Shown here one piece after another: positions 34,713-45,252 of a DNA stretch of 64,000 bases. Each line of letters starts with the position of its first letter. Position 1 is the first letter of the stretch. Under the pieces are notes generated by a model. It was not told the origin of the DNA. It saw nothing but the letters and a program-made list of their open reading frames with translations, and did not search any database. The stretch is from NCBI GenBank assembly GCA_963839815.1, contig CAWIWF010000006.1:1116001-1180000 (forward strand), in the 5' to 3' direction. The position numbers and the translations under genes were made by a program. The stretch is from JACVRM01 sp963839815 (lineage in GTDB: Bacteria; Actinomycetota; Thermoleophilia; Gaiellales; Gaiellaceae).

Positions 34713-36550
34713 TCAGTCGTCATCTGACGAGTCATCGTCGGACGAGTCGTCATCGTCGTCCGATGAGCTCGTCGTCGTCGTCATCGTCGTCGCCCTTCTT
34801 CACCTTGATGGTCACGGTGGCCGTCGAGGTTCCGCCCTTTCCGTCCGCGATCGTGTACGTAAGCGAGTCGGGGCCGATGTAGCCCGTGTCGGGTGTGTAC
34901 GTGACCGTCCGCCCACGGTCGATCCGCACCGAGCCGTGCGGCGGATCTGACGCGTTGGTGACCGTGAGAGCGTCGCCGTCGGGGTCCTTGTCGTTCTTCA
35001 GCACCGAGACGGTGACCGACCGATTCTTCTTCGTCGAGCCCTTGTCGTCGCGGGCCGTCGGCGCCCGGTTAGCCATGCCGGTGACGTCGATCGTCACCTT
35101 CGCCGTCGACGTGCCCCCGCGGCGATCCGAGATCGTGTACTCGAACGCGTCTGAGCCGACATAGCCCGAGACGGGCGTGTATGTGACCGTTCCGTCGCCG
35201 TTGTCGGCGGCCGTGCCGTGCGCGGGCTGCGAGACATCCGTGACAGAGAGCGGGTCGCCGTCCGAATCGGTGTCGTTCGCGATCACGTTCACCGTCACCG
35301 GGGTGTCGCGCTGCGTGGTGGCGGCGTCGTCCCGTGCGATCGGCGCCTCGTTGGGGCGCGGCTTGACGGTGACGGTGACCGTCGCCGTGTCCTGCCCGCC
35401 CCTGCCGTCCTCGACCCTGTACGTGAACGAGTCGGTTCCGAGATAGCCGTCATTCGGCGTGTACGTGATCGTGTTGTCGGCGTTGACGCCGGCAGACCCG
35501 TGGGTCGGCTGGCCCGTCGGGCTCACGACGCTCAGGGGGTCCCCGTCGGGGTCGCTGTCGTTGCCGAGGACAGCGACCGTTACAGGCGTGCTCTCGATCG
35601 TGTCCGCGCTGTCGTCCATCGCTTCCGGAGCGCGGTTCGGCCGCTCACTGACCGTTACCGAGACCTCGGCCGACGCGCTGTGCTCGCCGTCCGAGATCGT
35701 GTAGGTGAACGTGTCCACCGGAGGGCTCATGAACCCGGCCCTCGGGGTATACGTGGCGGTGCCGTCGTTGTTGTTCACGACCGAGCCGTTTGCAGGCTGC
35801 GTCACGCCGGTGACCGTGAGATCGTCGTTCTCCGGGTCGGTGTCGTTGCCCGTGAGGTCGATCGTGACAGCGGTCTCCTCGATCGTGCTGGCCGAGTCGT
35901 CGTTCGCGACCGGCGGCCGGTTGCACGCCACCGGAATGCCGGTGACCTCGACGTCGTCCACCCACCAGCCCATGCCGGGCAGGGCGAGTGGGCCGAACTC
36001 GTCGGTCGCCAGTCGCAGCCGGAAGCGGACGTTCTCGCCGGCGAGTGCCCCGACGTCGACGACCACCCGTTCCATCGGTGCGAGCTCGGCGTCGAGCGGC
36101 CCGCCGCTCCATGCGTTCCGGCCGGCGATCGGGCTGCCGAAGTCGGTTGCGATCGAGTCGTTGTAGCCGCCCTCCAGGAAGAAGGCCCCGGCGTCGACGA
36201 CGTCACGCCACGCTCCGCCGTCGGTGCTCACCTCGAGGACGCCGCCGTCGAAGCCCGGCTCGAAGTAGAAACGATGCCAGAAGGTCAGTCGGCTGGCCGC
36301 GGTCAGGTCCTGTGCCGGCAGAACGAGCCTGTCGTCCTTCAGCATGACCGTCTTGGCGTCGCTGAACCACGAGTGGCTCGGGCTGCTGGCGCCGAGGTCG
36401 TCGACGACCGCCCACGGATCGCTGAGCGGCGACTCGTTGACGTCGGTGTCGACCTCCCAGCCCTGCTCTGCGCCCGGCTCGAGATCGTCCGAGAACGTCT
36501 CCGTCGGGCAGAAGGTCGTCACGAGGACGATGACCGACGTCGTGCTCGAG
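34713..36550 (-). CDS. giant subtilase 2, C-terminal part (jelly-roll, four Cadherin-like repeats, acidic tail)
   Basis: Continuation of the subtilase gene starting at 39730. It opens FSDDLEPGAEQGWEVDTD, a MAM/jelly-roll-like sandwich, then four tandem repeats of about 90 residues, each with the calcium-binding-like pattern NDxDxDxDxLxV and a closing YTISDGEH/YTIADGKG strand. A KKGDDDDDDDE run follows. One surplus base near 34775 diverts the frame; correcting it gives an acidic Ser/Asp tail, SSDDDDDSSDDDSSDDD, and a stop at 34713. The repeats resemble VCBS/Tandem-95 adhesin modules. Boundaries are approximate because of frameshifts on both sides. Confidence 0.72.
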
Positions 36551-38190
36551 GTCCCCCTCGTCGGTGACCCGCAGCCGGGCGCGGTAGCTGCCCGCGACGT
36601 CGTAGCGTCGCGACACCTGCGCGCCCACGGCGTCGTAGATGCCGTCGTCCTCGAAGTCCCACTCGTACAGGAGGTCGGCCGGCGCTGTGTGATCGTCCGT
36701 TGAGCTGCTGCCGTCGAAGGCGATCGACTCGCCCTCGCGGATGGTCGCGCCCGCCGGCATCGTGCTGATGCGAGCGACCGGCGCCAGGTTGCCCGATGGG
36801 CAACCACCCTGCAGTGCGTAGCTCGTCGCGCCTGCGCCGTTGGTGGTGTTGTCGACGTTGAGCGTCAGCGTTCCGGGGACGCCGGGGCCTGCCGCGCCGG
36901 TGATCGCGGTGAGCTGGTCGCCCGCCTGGGGGATTCCCAGCCTGCTCGCGGCGAGGGTGATCCGGATCGTGCCGTCCGGCTTCCACCTGCCGGCATCGGC
37001 GTGCCGAGCACCGTGAAGGTGTCGTCGCGGCGGAGTCGATGGTGCCGTAGACGAAGGTCGGCTCGTGCGTTCGGGTCGGGCCCGCGGAGCATCTGCACGA
37101 ACCAGGTCACGGTTCAGGCTGGCCCGGGCTCTTGAAGGCGATCCGCCAGTGGGACGTCGTCGGCAGCGGGTCGAGCGAGCGACCTTCATGCGGAAGACGA
37201 GGTTCGGGATCGGATGTCCGGCGAAGGTCGGATACAGGCCCGACGTGCCAACCTCGCGGATGTCGTGCGGCGGCGCGACGTCGACCTCCGACGGGTCGGT
37301 GCGCACGCTCTCGGCGAGCACGCACGGCGGGTCGACGTCGCCGGCGTCGATGCGCACGGCGAGAGGCATCCGCGTCGCCGGCAGGGTCGAGCGCGGTTGT
37401 CCGGGGTGGAACGGCTTCAGGGTGACGTTCCGAACTGCCACAGCGCAACGGCCATGCGAGCGGTCGCATCGAGGGCGACCGTGATCTCGGCGGTCTCGCC
37501 CGGTGCGAGCGTGATGGTCGCGGGGCTGACGGAGACCGTGGCGCCGGCGGGCGCCGTCGCGTCCCGTGTCCCACGTCGTCGGCGTCGGCGCCGCGCTCTT
37601 GACCTCGCGGGTCCAGGTGCAGCTCGGCCGGCAGTCGTGGTTGGCGAGGCTCGGCAGGTTCAGCGTCTTCGGGTCGCCGCCCGTGAGCGGGTTGGCGTTC
37701 GCGTAGTCGCCGTGGGACTCGTCGAGGACGAGCCCGGTTCTGCCGGCGCGGCGCAGCTCGATCCGGCCGCCGCCCATGTCGAACGGGTCGGCGGGCGACG
37801 CGCCGTCCTCCTTGAAGACGCGGTGAGTCTCGGAGCCGTCGCCGGGAAGCGACGTGAACGCTGTGGTCATCAGCGCCGAACGGACCTCGTCCGGCGTCCA
37901 GGACGGATGCAGCGCGCGGATCGGGTGGCCGCGGCCCGGCGGCGTGCGGGCTCGACATCGAGGTGCCGCTGATGACGCCGTACTGCGGCGCGGGGCCGGC
38001 CTGGTCGCTGAACGCGGCGAGGATGTCGACGCCCGGCGCCGTCACGTCCGGCTTGATCACGTCGGGCGCAGCGTTCGGCCCGCGCGAGCTGAAGGACGCC
38101 ATCGAGTCGCCGTGGGCCGGGCTCACGTCGAGCGTCGTCCCGTGGATCGTGCCGGTGTGCCCGCTGCCGGACGCGAGCCAGGCCTGAGGG
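36550..38190 (-). CDS. giant subtilase 2, middle part, heavily frameshifted
   Basis: Segments in all three minus-strand phases together encode the end of the S8 domain, with the catalytic Ser in VISGTSMSSPHAAG near 37965. A beta-sandwich region with LAPGETAEITVALDATA-type sequence follows, then GTIRITLAASRLGIPQAGDQ and a PKD domain (YEWDFEDDGIYDAVGAQ). Phase changes occur near 38190, 37945, 37565, 37430, 37180, 37115, 37060, 36990 and 36540. No segment has in-frame stops except those caused by the shifts, and residue conservation is intact, so clustered sequencing indels are likelier than long-term decay. A true pseudogene cannot be excluded. Confidence 0.6.
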
Positions 38191-39730
38191 TCTGACCCTT
38201 CGCATACGAGATGTGGACAGCCGGCAGGACGTGCGCATCGCCGACGAGCGAGTCGCCGCTCGCGGCGTCGTTGACGAGCACCATGCCGACGGCGCCGCGG
38301 TCCTTGACCACCTGGCCCTTGGCGACGCGGCCGTACGTGCCGCGCTCGCAGACGACGATCTTGCCCGAGAGCTGAGCCGGCGTGAAGGGGTTCGTGGTCG
38401 GGCTGGCTCCGTCTGCCGCGAGCGCGCCGTCACCGCAGAGCGGATAGCCGAGAGAAGCGGCGTCGACGATCGGCGCCGGCCCCACGCCCGACGTCAGGCT
38501 CTTGCCCGGGATGTCGGCGGGTGCTGGTGTATCCCCGCCGCCGAGGCTCTCGAGCGCGTTGACGAGCTTGCGGTCATGGGTCGACGCGCCGACCGACATC
38601 AGCCACGGTGAGTTCGCCGGTGAACCGACGCTGCCCGCGCCGGGGCCGTCGTTCCCGGCCGAGGCGGCGACGAACACGCCGGCGGCGCGCGCGTTCAGAA
38701 ACGCCTGCGAGTCGGGATCGGCCCACGGGTCGGACGGGCCGCTGCCGATCGAGAAGTTGACGACGTCCACCATGTCGAGCGTCGCCTGGTTGATCGCCGC
38801 CACCAGGGCGGAGATGAGGCACTCGCCCGCGGGTGCGGTGAGCCCCACGCACGCCTTGTACGAGATGACGCTGGCATGCGGGGCGACGCCCGAGATCTTC
38901 CGGTTGACGGTGATGGTCGGCGCCACGAGCGACGCGTCGAGCACGTTGCCGGCCGTCGTGCTGGCCGTGTGGCTGCCATGGCCGTTCTCGTCCTCGCCGG
39001 TGCCGACCGGCGTGAAGTCGTAGACGCCGATGAGCTTGTCGTTGCAGACCGGGAGCCCGGTGACGGGCGCGCAGATGCCGTAGAACTGCGGCGCGCGCGG
39101 GTTCGTGTGGTTGTAGCCGTCGCCACCGACGTCCGCGAAGGACGGGTGGTTGGTGTTAATGCCGGTGTCGATGACGCCGACGACGACGCCCTCGCCCTTC
39201 GTGCCCGGCAGTCCACCGGTGGCGCCGCCGCTCCAGACGCCGGGTGCGCCGATCCAGGCCGGGCCGTTGTCCGTCTGCAACCGGCGCGGCGTGTCCGCCG
39301 AGACGTCCTCGACGCCGGGCAGGGAGCGCACGGCGCGCGCCTCGGTGTCGGACAGCTTGACGGCGAAGCCGTTGAGCGCCGCCTGGTAGCGGAAGTTCAC
39401 GGCCGGGCTCCGCCCGAGCACCGTGGACATCGAGGCGAGCAGCGAGTCCTGGCGCGCGTTCAGGTACGCGAGGTAGGCAGTGCTCGCCCGGGAGCTCGGG
39501 TCGAGCTTGCGCGCGCCCGTGACCTCCGGGCTGGTGGCGGCGAGCCCTGCGACTTCGCCCGTGTAGGTCGCGAGGGGCGCATCGGTGCCGACGACGATGA
39601 ACGTCGTGCGCTCGGACGCGGACTGGGCGTGACCGACGAGGGCCACGAAGGTCGCGACGACGGCCGCCGCGGCTACGAGCCAGCGCCTGCGCGCCAGCGC
39701 CGTCGATGAGTGTTCCCGGTGACGCTGCAT
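38123..39730 (-). CDS. giant subtilase 2, N-terminal part (prodomain, S8 catalytic core, PA domain)
   Basis: The start MQRHREHSSTALARRRWLV is a signal peptide with ATG at 39730 (GGAGGTAGAGGCAG upstream). An I9 inhibitor-like prodomain follows (about residues 40-150, ALNGFAVKLSDTEARAVRSL), then the S8 core with Asp in GVVVGVIDTGINTNHP and His in ENGHGSHTASTTAG, with a PA domain inserted before the Ser (SGKIVVCERGTYGRVAKG, GAVGMVLVNDA). The catalytic Ser lies beyond the frameshift near 38190, in the next part; the last 20 or so codons here are out of phase. Together the parts make a protein of roughly 1670 residues, transcribed toward subtilase 1. Confidence 0.82.
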   Translation of the reverse strand: MQRHREHSSTALARRRWLVAAAAVVATFVALVGHAQSASERTTFIVVGTDAPLATYTGEVAGLAATSPEVTGARKLDPSSRASTAYLAYLNARQDSLLASMSTVLGRSPAVNFRYQAALNGFAVKLSDTEARAVRSLPGVEDVSADTPRRLQTDNGPAWIGAPGVWSGGATGGLPGTKGEGVVVGVIDTGINTNHPSFADVGGDGYNHTNPRAPQFYGICAPVTGLPVCNDKLIGVYDFTPVGTGEDENGHGSHTASTTAGNVLDASLVAPTITVNRKISGVAPHASVISYKACVGLTAPAGECLISALVAAINQATLDMVDVVNFSIGSGPSDPWADPDSQAFLNARAAGVFVAASAGNDGPGAGSVGSPANSPWLMSVGASTHDRKLVNALESLGGGDTPAPADIPGKSLTSGVGPAPIVDAASLGYPLCGDGALAADGASPTTNPFTPAQLSGKIVVCERGTYGRVAKGQVVKDRGAVGMVLVNDAASGDSLVGDAHVLPAVHISYAKGQTLRPGSRPAAGTPARSTGRRST

Positions 39731-39787
39731 CTGCCTCTACCTCCTCGTCCTCGACCACCACAGACAGTGGGGGTCAATGTGCCGGCG

Positions 39788-39816
39788 ACCGTAACACTCT
39801 CTTGACACCCTTTCAA
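39788..39816 (-). promoter_or_regulatory. sigma-70 promoter of subtilase 2
   Basis: On the minus strand, TTGAAA (39811-39816), 17-nt spacer, TACGGT (39788-39793). The layout matches the subtilase 1 promoter, and both genes share a similar GAGGAGGTAG leader, as expected for paralogous units. Confidence 0.6.
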
Positions 39817-39963
39817 GTGGTGGTGTACTCGTCCTGCACCACCTGGGGTTTCGCTCGTGGACGAGGGCAACGGCTGAACAGGAGGACGAACGCAGATGAA
39901 GCCGCTACGGGCTCTACGCGCTGGCGGCCCTGCGCGGTTCTTCCACCGGGTAGACTGACAACG

Positions 39964-39980
39964 CTCGACCTCTGGTCGAG
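39964..39980. repeat. inverted repeat in the divergent region
   Basis: CTCGACC-TCT-GGTCGAG, perfect 7-bp arms, followed by short direct repeats of GAGGTA. It lies between subtilase 2 and protein A. The rest of this 510-bp region holds the subtilase 2 promoter, the motif at 40059 and no gene that I can support. Confidence 0.45.
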
Positions 39981-40058
39981 GTAGAGGTAGAGGGCGCAGG
40001 CGCCCCGCAGTGACACGGCCGGCCGAGGACCGTGCTGGCTGCCGCGGTCTAGGCGCGA

Positions 40059-40077
40059 TTCACCCATGCTGGGGGAT
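40059..40077 (+). promoter_or_regulatory. shared upstream motif, protein A copy
   Basis: TTCACCCA, 4 bases, GGGGGAT. The same motif with the same internal spacing occurs upstream of proteins B and C. It lies 166-184 nt upstream of the start of protein A. Confidence 0.6.
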
Positions 40078-40242
40078 GTCGCCCGCTGTTTTCGCCACAC
40101 GATGCGATGCGTCCGGTCTATGGGGGAGTTCGGACGTGGCACGACGCACTCAGGCCATCCGGGACGACGCGAGAGCGCCGTTCCCCGGTGGGGTCAGAAC
40201 CGGACACGCGTCGGGCTGCGATCCGGAAAGGGGGAGTTAGGA

Positions 40243-42375
40243 GTGCTGAGCACTTCGAAGCATGCGCTGCTGCGGCTGGCCGTCGTGATGACGTCCGTCG
40301 TGGCCGTTGCTGCTGTTTGGTCGGGTGCGGCCTTGGCCGCGGACGGGACGCTCGAGGTCTGCAAGTCGTCGCTGAACGGCATGGCAGGCAAGACGTTCCA
40401 GTTCTCGATTAGCGGCGGCAGCACGATCTCGGTGAAGGGTGGCCGCTGTTCCGGGCCCGATGCAGCGTTGCCGGCGGCAACGTGACCATCACCGAGACGC
40501 TCGCCGGTACGGATGTCGCTGCTGTGCAGGTTCGGCCCTCGAGCCGCCTGATCAGCAGCAACCTGCTCTGCCGGCCAGGTGGTCGTGAACGTCCCTTCGG
40601 GGTCGACGGCCGCCAACGAGACGCGGGTGACGTTCGTGAACCAGCCCGCAGGTGGCACCAAGGGTGACCTGAAGATCTGCAAGCTGAGCGAGACGCCTGC
40701 GTTCTGGGGCCGGCAGTTCAGCTTCACGGTCAACGGTGGCCCGGCGTTCAGCACCGAGGCCAACCCGGCGTTCGAGGATCCGGCGCACTGGTCGTGCCGG
40801 CTCGCCGGCTCGTATCCGGTTGGCTCGAAGGTGCGCGTGCAGGAGCTCATTCCGGCCGGTGCCGAGATCGCGTACATCGACAGCGATCCGGCCGACCGCC
40901 TGCTCGACTTCGACACCAACGCGGGAACGGCTGACGTCCTGATCGGCTCGGGCATGACCGTCGTCCTGTACGACAACGAGGCACCCGCGCCCGAGGGGCA
41001 GGGGTGGCTCGAGGTCTGTAAGGATCGCGCCAAGCTCGGCTACCACGACTACGACTGGGATGTCGAGGGACCGTTCGACTTCCTCGTCACGGATGCGGCC
41101 GGCTCCGAGTACGAGCTGACCATCCTGGCCGGCCAGTGCTCGGCGCCGATCCAGGTCGCCGCAGGCATCTCGCGGGTCGAGGAGCTCCATCGTCCGGGCT
41201 TCGACCTCGTGGACGTCTTCACGATCCCCGAGGACCGGCTGCTCGACGTCAATCTCATCAATCGGACGGCCGATGTCGAGGTTCCGACGTCGGACAACCC
41301 GAACGACGAGACGCAGGTCCACTTCGTCAACAAGGCGCAGCGGGCCCAGCTCAAGCTCTGCAAGGCCCTCGGGCCCGGCAGCAGCGCACTGATCGGCGAG
41401 ACGTTCGAGTTCGACGTTTCCCCGAACCCGAATGGGTCGGGCGCGCCGAAGATGATCATGAACGGCTACCGCATCAAGGCGGCGTCGTCGACGCAGTGCA
41501 TCATCATCGGCGACTACGTGATCGGCACCGAGGTCACGATCGACGAGAACCTCGACGCGTACCCGTACGTCCGTGCGACGGGCGAGGGCACCTACACGAT
41601 CAAGCCCGGCATCAACACCGTGACGATCACGAACCAGGCTCTCGGCAAGCTCGAGATCTGCAAGTTCCTCAAGGAGGACGTCCCGGCCGACAAGACGTTC
41701 TACTTCAGGATCGACGGTGGCCCGAAGCTCGCGGTGCGTGCGTACCGCTGCTCGCAGCCGCAGCTCGTGATCCCGGGCTCGCACACGGTCACGGAGGAGT
41801 CAGATCCGGACTACGAGCTCGATCCGAACGCTCCGGGCAACGGCATCGTCGTGACGCCGGCAGTCGCCGAGCAGAGCAGGAACCTGCTCGCCCGCTCGGT
41901 GACGGTGCACGTGCCGTACGCCGGTGCCTACGGTGACGAGGTGCGGGTCGACTTCTGGAACCGGATCCGCCGCGGGCAGATCAAGGTCTGCAAGCACGTG
42001 GAGTCGGGCTCGGTCGACTCGATCGGCGACAAGGAGTTCGAGTTCACCATCAGCTCGAACAACACGAAGCCGGTCGTCGACACGGTCGGTGGCTTCCCGA
42101 CGCCGTTCGTCCTCAGGGGCGTTCGGAACGGCGAGTGCCGCCTCGTGCCTGACGGCTCGACGGGCGCTCCGCGCAACGTGCCGGTGCTCAAGAGCGACGG
42201 CTCGCGGACGACGATCACGGTGACGGAGACGAGTGGCGCCGGCTACATGGTGTCCGACGTCACGCTGCAGGGTGGCAGGAACCTCAATTGGACCAGCGGC
42301 AACACCGCTTCCTTTGACCTGTACCCGAACACGAACACGATCCACTTCACGAACAAGGCCACGCCGAGCAACTAG
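40243..42375 (+). CDS. secreted modular ICK-repeat protein A, two frameshifts
   Basis: First of four tandem paralogues. GTG at 40243 follows GGGGGAGTTAGGA. The signal peptide is MLSTSKHALLRLAVVMTSVV with cleavage near ALAADG. Six repeats follow, opening at LEVCKSSLNG, LKICKLSETP, LEVCKDRAKLG, LKLCKALGPG, LEICKFLKED and IKVCKHVESG. Each has a second Cys 40-80 residues on (GGRCSG, WSCRLAG, GQCSAP, TQCIIIG, YRCSQP, GECRLV), suggesting one disulfide per module. Phase changes near 40465 and 40572 (CTGCTCTGCC for an expected CTGCCTGCC) break the first module; the rest is open. About 710 residues if corrected. Beta-rich, resembling prealbumin/SpaA-type modules; no enzymatic motif. Confidence 0.75.
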
Positions 42376-42430
42376 CGCGGCCAGAGAGGCTGCCGACCGG
42401 TTCTGACCGGCGGCACCTACGGATCGAGAG

Positions 42431-42458
42431 GCGAGGCCCCCGGCAACGGGGGCCTCGC
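42431..42458 (+). terminator. terminator after protein A
   Basis: Perfect 11-bp stem GCGAGGCCCCC / GGGGGCCTCGC with loop GGCAAC, about 55 nt past the stop and followed by CCATTTCT. Confidence 0.8.
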
Positions 42459-42507
42459 CCATTTCTACGCCGCCGCGTTCGGCCACCTATCCGAGCTAGG
42501 GCACGGG

Positions 42508-42544
42508 TTCACCCACTGTGGGGGATAGGACATCCCCCACAGTG
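42508..42544 (+). promoter_or_regulatory. shared upstream motif and large palindrome, protein B copy
   Basis: TTCACCCA-N4-GGGGGAT at 42508-42526. It overlaps a perfect palindrome at 42514-42544 with 13-bp arms CACTGTGGGGGAT / ATCCCCCACAGTG and a 5-nt centre. GAGACAATC follows 5 nt later and is also found at the matching distance in front of protein C. It lies about 90 nt upstream of the start and well after the protein A terminator, so it is regulatory, not terminating. Confidence 0.65.
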
Positions 42545-42630
42545 AGGGAGACAATCGCCTTCCAAGCTCGACCTGGCCCGCCTGTGCGTACCCGGTCGAG
42601 GTCACACTAGGCGAGAGGAGAACCTTGCAG

Positions 42631-45180
42631 ATGAGACGGTGCTCGATGCTCGTGGCGGCCGCCGTCGTCCTGGCCACCGCCGCAGCGCAGCCGGCACTCG
42701 GCGCGCTCCCGGACGGAGCGGCGGGACCCTGGGCGGACTCTGTCGTGTCGTTCAATCAGGGATCAGTCAACCCCGGCGGCTTCCTCCCGGGGCGGAGCGA
42801 CCCAACGGCGGCGTTGGGCCCGGCGGAAGCGCCGGCGGGGAATGATCCGAGCCCTGTTCCCGGCACGTTCGTCAGCCTTGGCTTTCGAGGATCTCTGACG
42901 CTCGGCTTCGACAACCCGATCTGTAACGGCACCGGGGCCGACCTCGCAATCGAGGTGCGAGAGATAACCAGGGATCCTCCGGGCGGCCCGCCCTACCCGC
43001 TCGAGCGCGTCGAGGTGTACGCGAGCGAAGACGGGGTCACCTTCCACTTCGCCGGCACCGTCACGAGAGACGACTCCGTCGGCATGCCGGCGGCCATCTC
43101 GGTGGCGAACTTCGTCCGGCTCGTCGACATCAACAACCAGGCCGACTTCGCCTTCGACCCGAACGCGGACGGCTTCGACGTCGACGGCGTCAAGGCGCTG
43201 AACACCACCTGCCCCACGGGCAAGCTCGAGATCTGCAAGTCCGGAGCGAATGGCCAGTACTCCAAGCCGTTCCAGTTCAGCCTCAACGGCGGTACGCCGT
43301 TCACCGTGCGTGGTGGCCGCTGTACGGGGCCGATCACTACGCGGCCCGGCCTCAACACCATCGAGGAGTCGCCCACCGTGCCGCCGACCGACGTCAGCGC
43401 AATCGCGGTCAGACCGAGCGCGCGCCTAATCGCCGAGGACCTCCCGAATCGAAAGGTCTCGGTGAAGGTCGTCACTGGCTCGACGGCCGCCAGCGAGACC
43501 AAGGTCACGTTCACCAACGAGCCCGGGGGCGGGGCGACGGGTGAGCTCAAGATCTGCAAGGTCACCAACACGCCGTCGCTGCTCGGCAAGATGTTCAGCT
43601 TCCGCGTCAACGGCGGTCCGCTGATCAGCACCGAGGCTGGCCCCGAGCCCGTGCCGGCGCTGTGGTCCTGCCGCCCCGCCGGCACCTTCCAGACCGGCTC
43701 GCGCGTGACCGTGCAGGAGATCATCCCGGCGGGCACAGTGGTCGACTACATCGACACCGATCCGGCCGACCGGCTCGTCAGCCACAACCGCGACACCGGT
43801 ACGGCTGTCGTCGAGATCGGCGGTGGCCAGAACATCGTCATCTTCGACAACGAGGCAGTCCCTCCGGCTCAAAGCGGCTACATCGAGATCTGCAAGGACG
43901 CGGCTCGAACCGGGCCCAACTACACGCCCGACCCGGAAGTCACCGGCCTCTTCACGTTCACGGTGGCACCGCCGGAGGGCAACCCCTTCCAGGTTTCCAC
44001 CTATGCCGGCCAGTGCACGGCGCCGCTCCAGGTCGCGGCCGGTGTGGTGCGAGTCACAGAGCACGCGCGGACCGGGTTCACGCTGGTCGACGTCTACACG
44101 ATCCCCGACACTGCGCTGCTGTTCGACAACCTGATCAACCGCACGGCCGACGTGGAGGTTCCAGTCGCAGACAACCCGATCTACGAGAGCCAGGTGCACT
44201 TCGTCAACGCTCGTGACCGTGCGCAGCTGAAGGTCTGCAAGGAGCTCGGCCCCAACAGCAGCGTGCTCGCAGGTGAGACCTTCAACTTCGACGTCGTCGA
44301 CCTGGACGCGTCTCCGTCTCGTCCGCTGAGCGTGTCCGTGCTCGCGCCCGGCTGCAAGGTCGTGGGCGATTACCCGGTCGGCCACAGGGTCCAAGTCACC
44401 GAGCAGGATCCAGGCCCGTACATCTCCCGCTCGGGCGAAGGCACGTCCACGATCCAGCCCGGCATCAACACGGTGACGATCACGAACACGGCGCAGGGGC
44501 TGCTGCGCATCTGCAAGGCGACCGTGCCAGGCATCACCAACCAGCCGACGTTCCGTTTCCGCATCGACGGCACCGGCCCGTACATCCCCGTGAAGGGAGG
44601 AGCCTGCTCGCCTGCGATGCCGGTCTCCGTCGGCGACCACACGGTCACCGAGAGCATGGAGGCCGACTACGAGCTCGACCCCAACGGGCCCGGCATGGGC
44701 ATCACTGCGACGCCTCCCAGCCGTGAGCAGTCGAAGAACCTCGGGACGCGGTCGATCACCGTGAGCGTGCCGTACGCGGATGACGGGGAAACGCGCGTCG
44801 ACTACACGAACCGGATCCGCCGCGGCGACATCATCATCTGCAAGAGCCGTGACTCGACGCCGGCCGGTCCGTATGACTACGACGTCTGGGTCGACGGTCA
44901 GGGCGTCCCCTACGCGGTCCTTGGCGTGACTGTCGGAGGCTGCTCGGCTCCGAGCGGCCCCTTCCCGGTCCTGCGTGCCGACGGCGAGCGCACCCAGGTC
45001 GAGGTCATCGAGCGGGCCGGCCCGTATGTGGTCACGAGCATCACCTGCCCAGCCTGCAGGCCGGCGTCGAACTCGCCGCCCGCACCGGTGACGAACCCGG
45101 ACGTCACCCTCCGCTACACCCGGTTCAGCCTCGCTCCGGGAACGAACACGGTCACGTACACGAACCGAGCAGTGCGGTAG
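42631..45180 (+). CDS. secreted modular ICK-repeat protein B
   Basis: An intact 849-residue paralogue. The signal peptide MRRCSMLVAAAVVLATAAAQ aligns with MRRGTIL of protein C, so ATG 42631 is preferred over TTG 42625. An N-terminal beta-sandwich domain of about 170 residues follows (PDGAAGPWADSVVSFNQG ... GSLTLGFDNPICNG ... DPNADGFDVDGVKAL). Six modules then open at LEICKSGANG, LKICKVTNTP, IEICKDAART, LKVCKELGPN, LRICKATVPG and IIICKSRDST, each with a downstream partner Cys. Recurring strands include VTVQEIIPAG and TAVVEIGGGQNIVIFDNE. Probably extracellular and structural or adhesive; no membrane anchor or sortase signal is visible. Confidence 0.85.
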   Translation: MRRCSMLVAAAVVLATAAAQPALGALPDGAAGPWADSVVSFNQGSVNPGGFLPGRSDPTAALGPAEAPAGNDPSPVPGTFVSLGFRGSLTLGFDNPICNGTGADLAIEVREITRDPPGGPPYPLERVEVYASEDGVTFHFAGTVTRDDSVGMPAAISVANFVRLVDINNQADFAFDPNADGFDVDGVKALNTTCPTGKLEICKSGANGQYSKPFQFSLNGGTPFTVRGGRCTGPITTRPGLNTIEESPTVPPTDVSAIAVRPSARLIAEDLPNRKVSVKVVTGSTAASETKVTFTNEPGGGATGELKICKVTNTPSLLGKMFSFRVNGGPLISTEAGPEPVPALWSCRPAGTFQTGSRVTVQEIIPAGTVVDYIDTDPADRLVSHNRDTGTAVVEIGGGQNIVIFDNEAVPPAQSGYIEICKDAARTGPNYTPDPEVTGLFTFTVAPPEGNPFQVSTYAGQCTAPLQVAAGVVRVTEHARTGFTLVDVYTIPDTALLFDNLINRTADVEVPVADNPIYESQVHFVNARDRAQLKVCKELGPNSSVLAGETFNFDVVDLDASPSRPLSVSVLAPGCKVVGDYPVGHRVQVTEQDPGPYISRSGEGTSTIQPGINTVTITNTAQGLLRICKATVPGITNQPTFRFRIDGTGPYIPVKGGACSPAMPVSVGDHTVTESMEADYELDPNGPGMGITATPPSREQSKNLGTRSITVSVPYADDGETRVDYTNRIRRGDIIICKSRDSTPAGPYDYDVWVDGQGVPYAVLGVTVGGCSAPSGPFPVLRADGERTQVEVIERAGPYVVTSITCPACRPASNSPPAPVTNPDVTLRYTRFSLAPGTNTVTYTNRAVR

Positions 45181-45201
45181 GCCGGCCCCGACCCGCTCGA
45201 C

Positions 45202-45233
45202 CGCCGAGGGCCCCGACATCGGGGCCCTCGGCG
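45202..45233 (+). terminator. terminator after protein B
   Basis: CGCCGAGGGCCCCGA / TCGGGGCCCTCGGCG stem of about 14-15 bp with a tiny loop, followed by TCTTT, 21 nt past the stop. A classic strong intrinsic terminator. Confidence 0.85.
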
Positions 45234-45252
45234 TCTTTCGCGCTCAGAGGAA

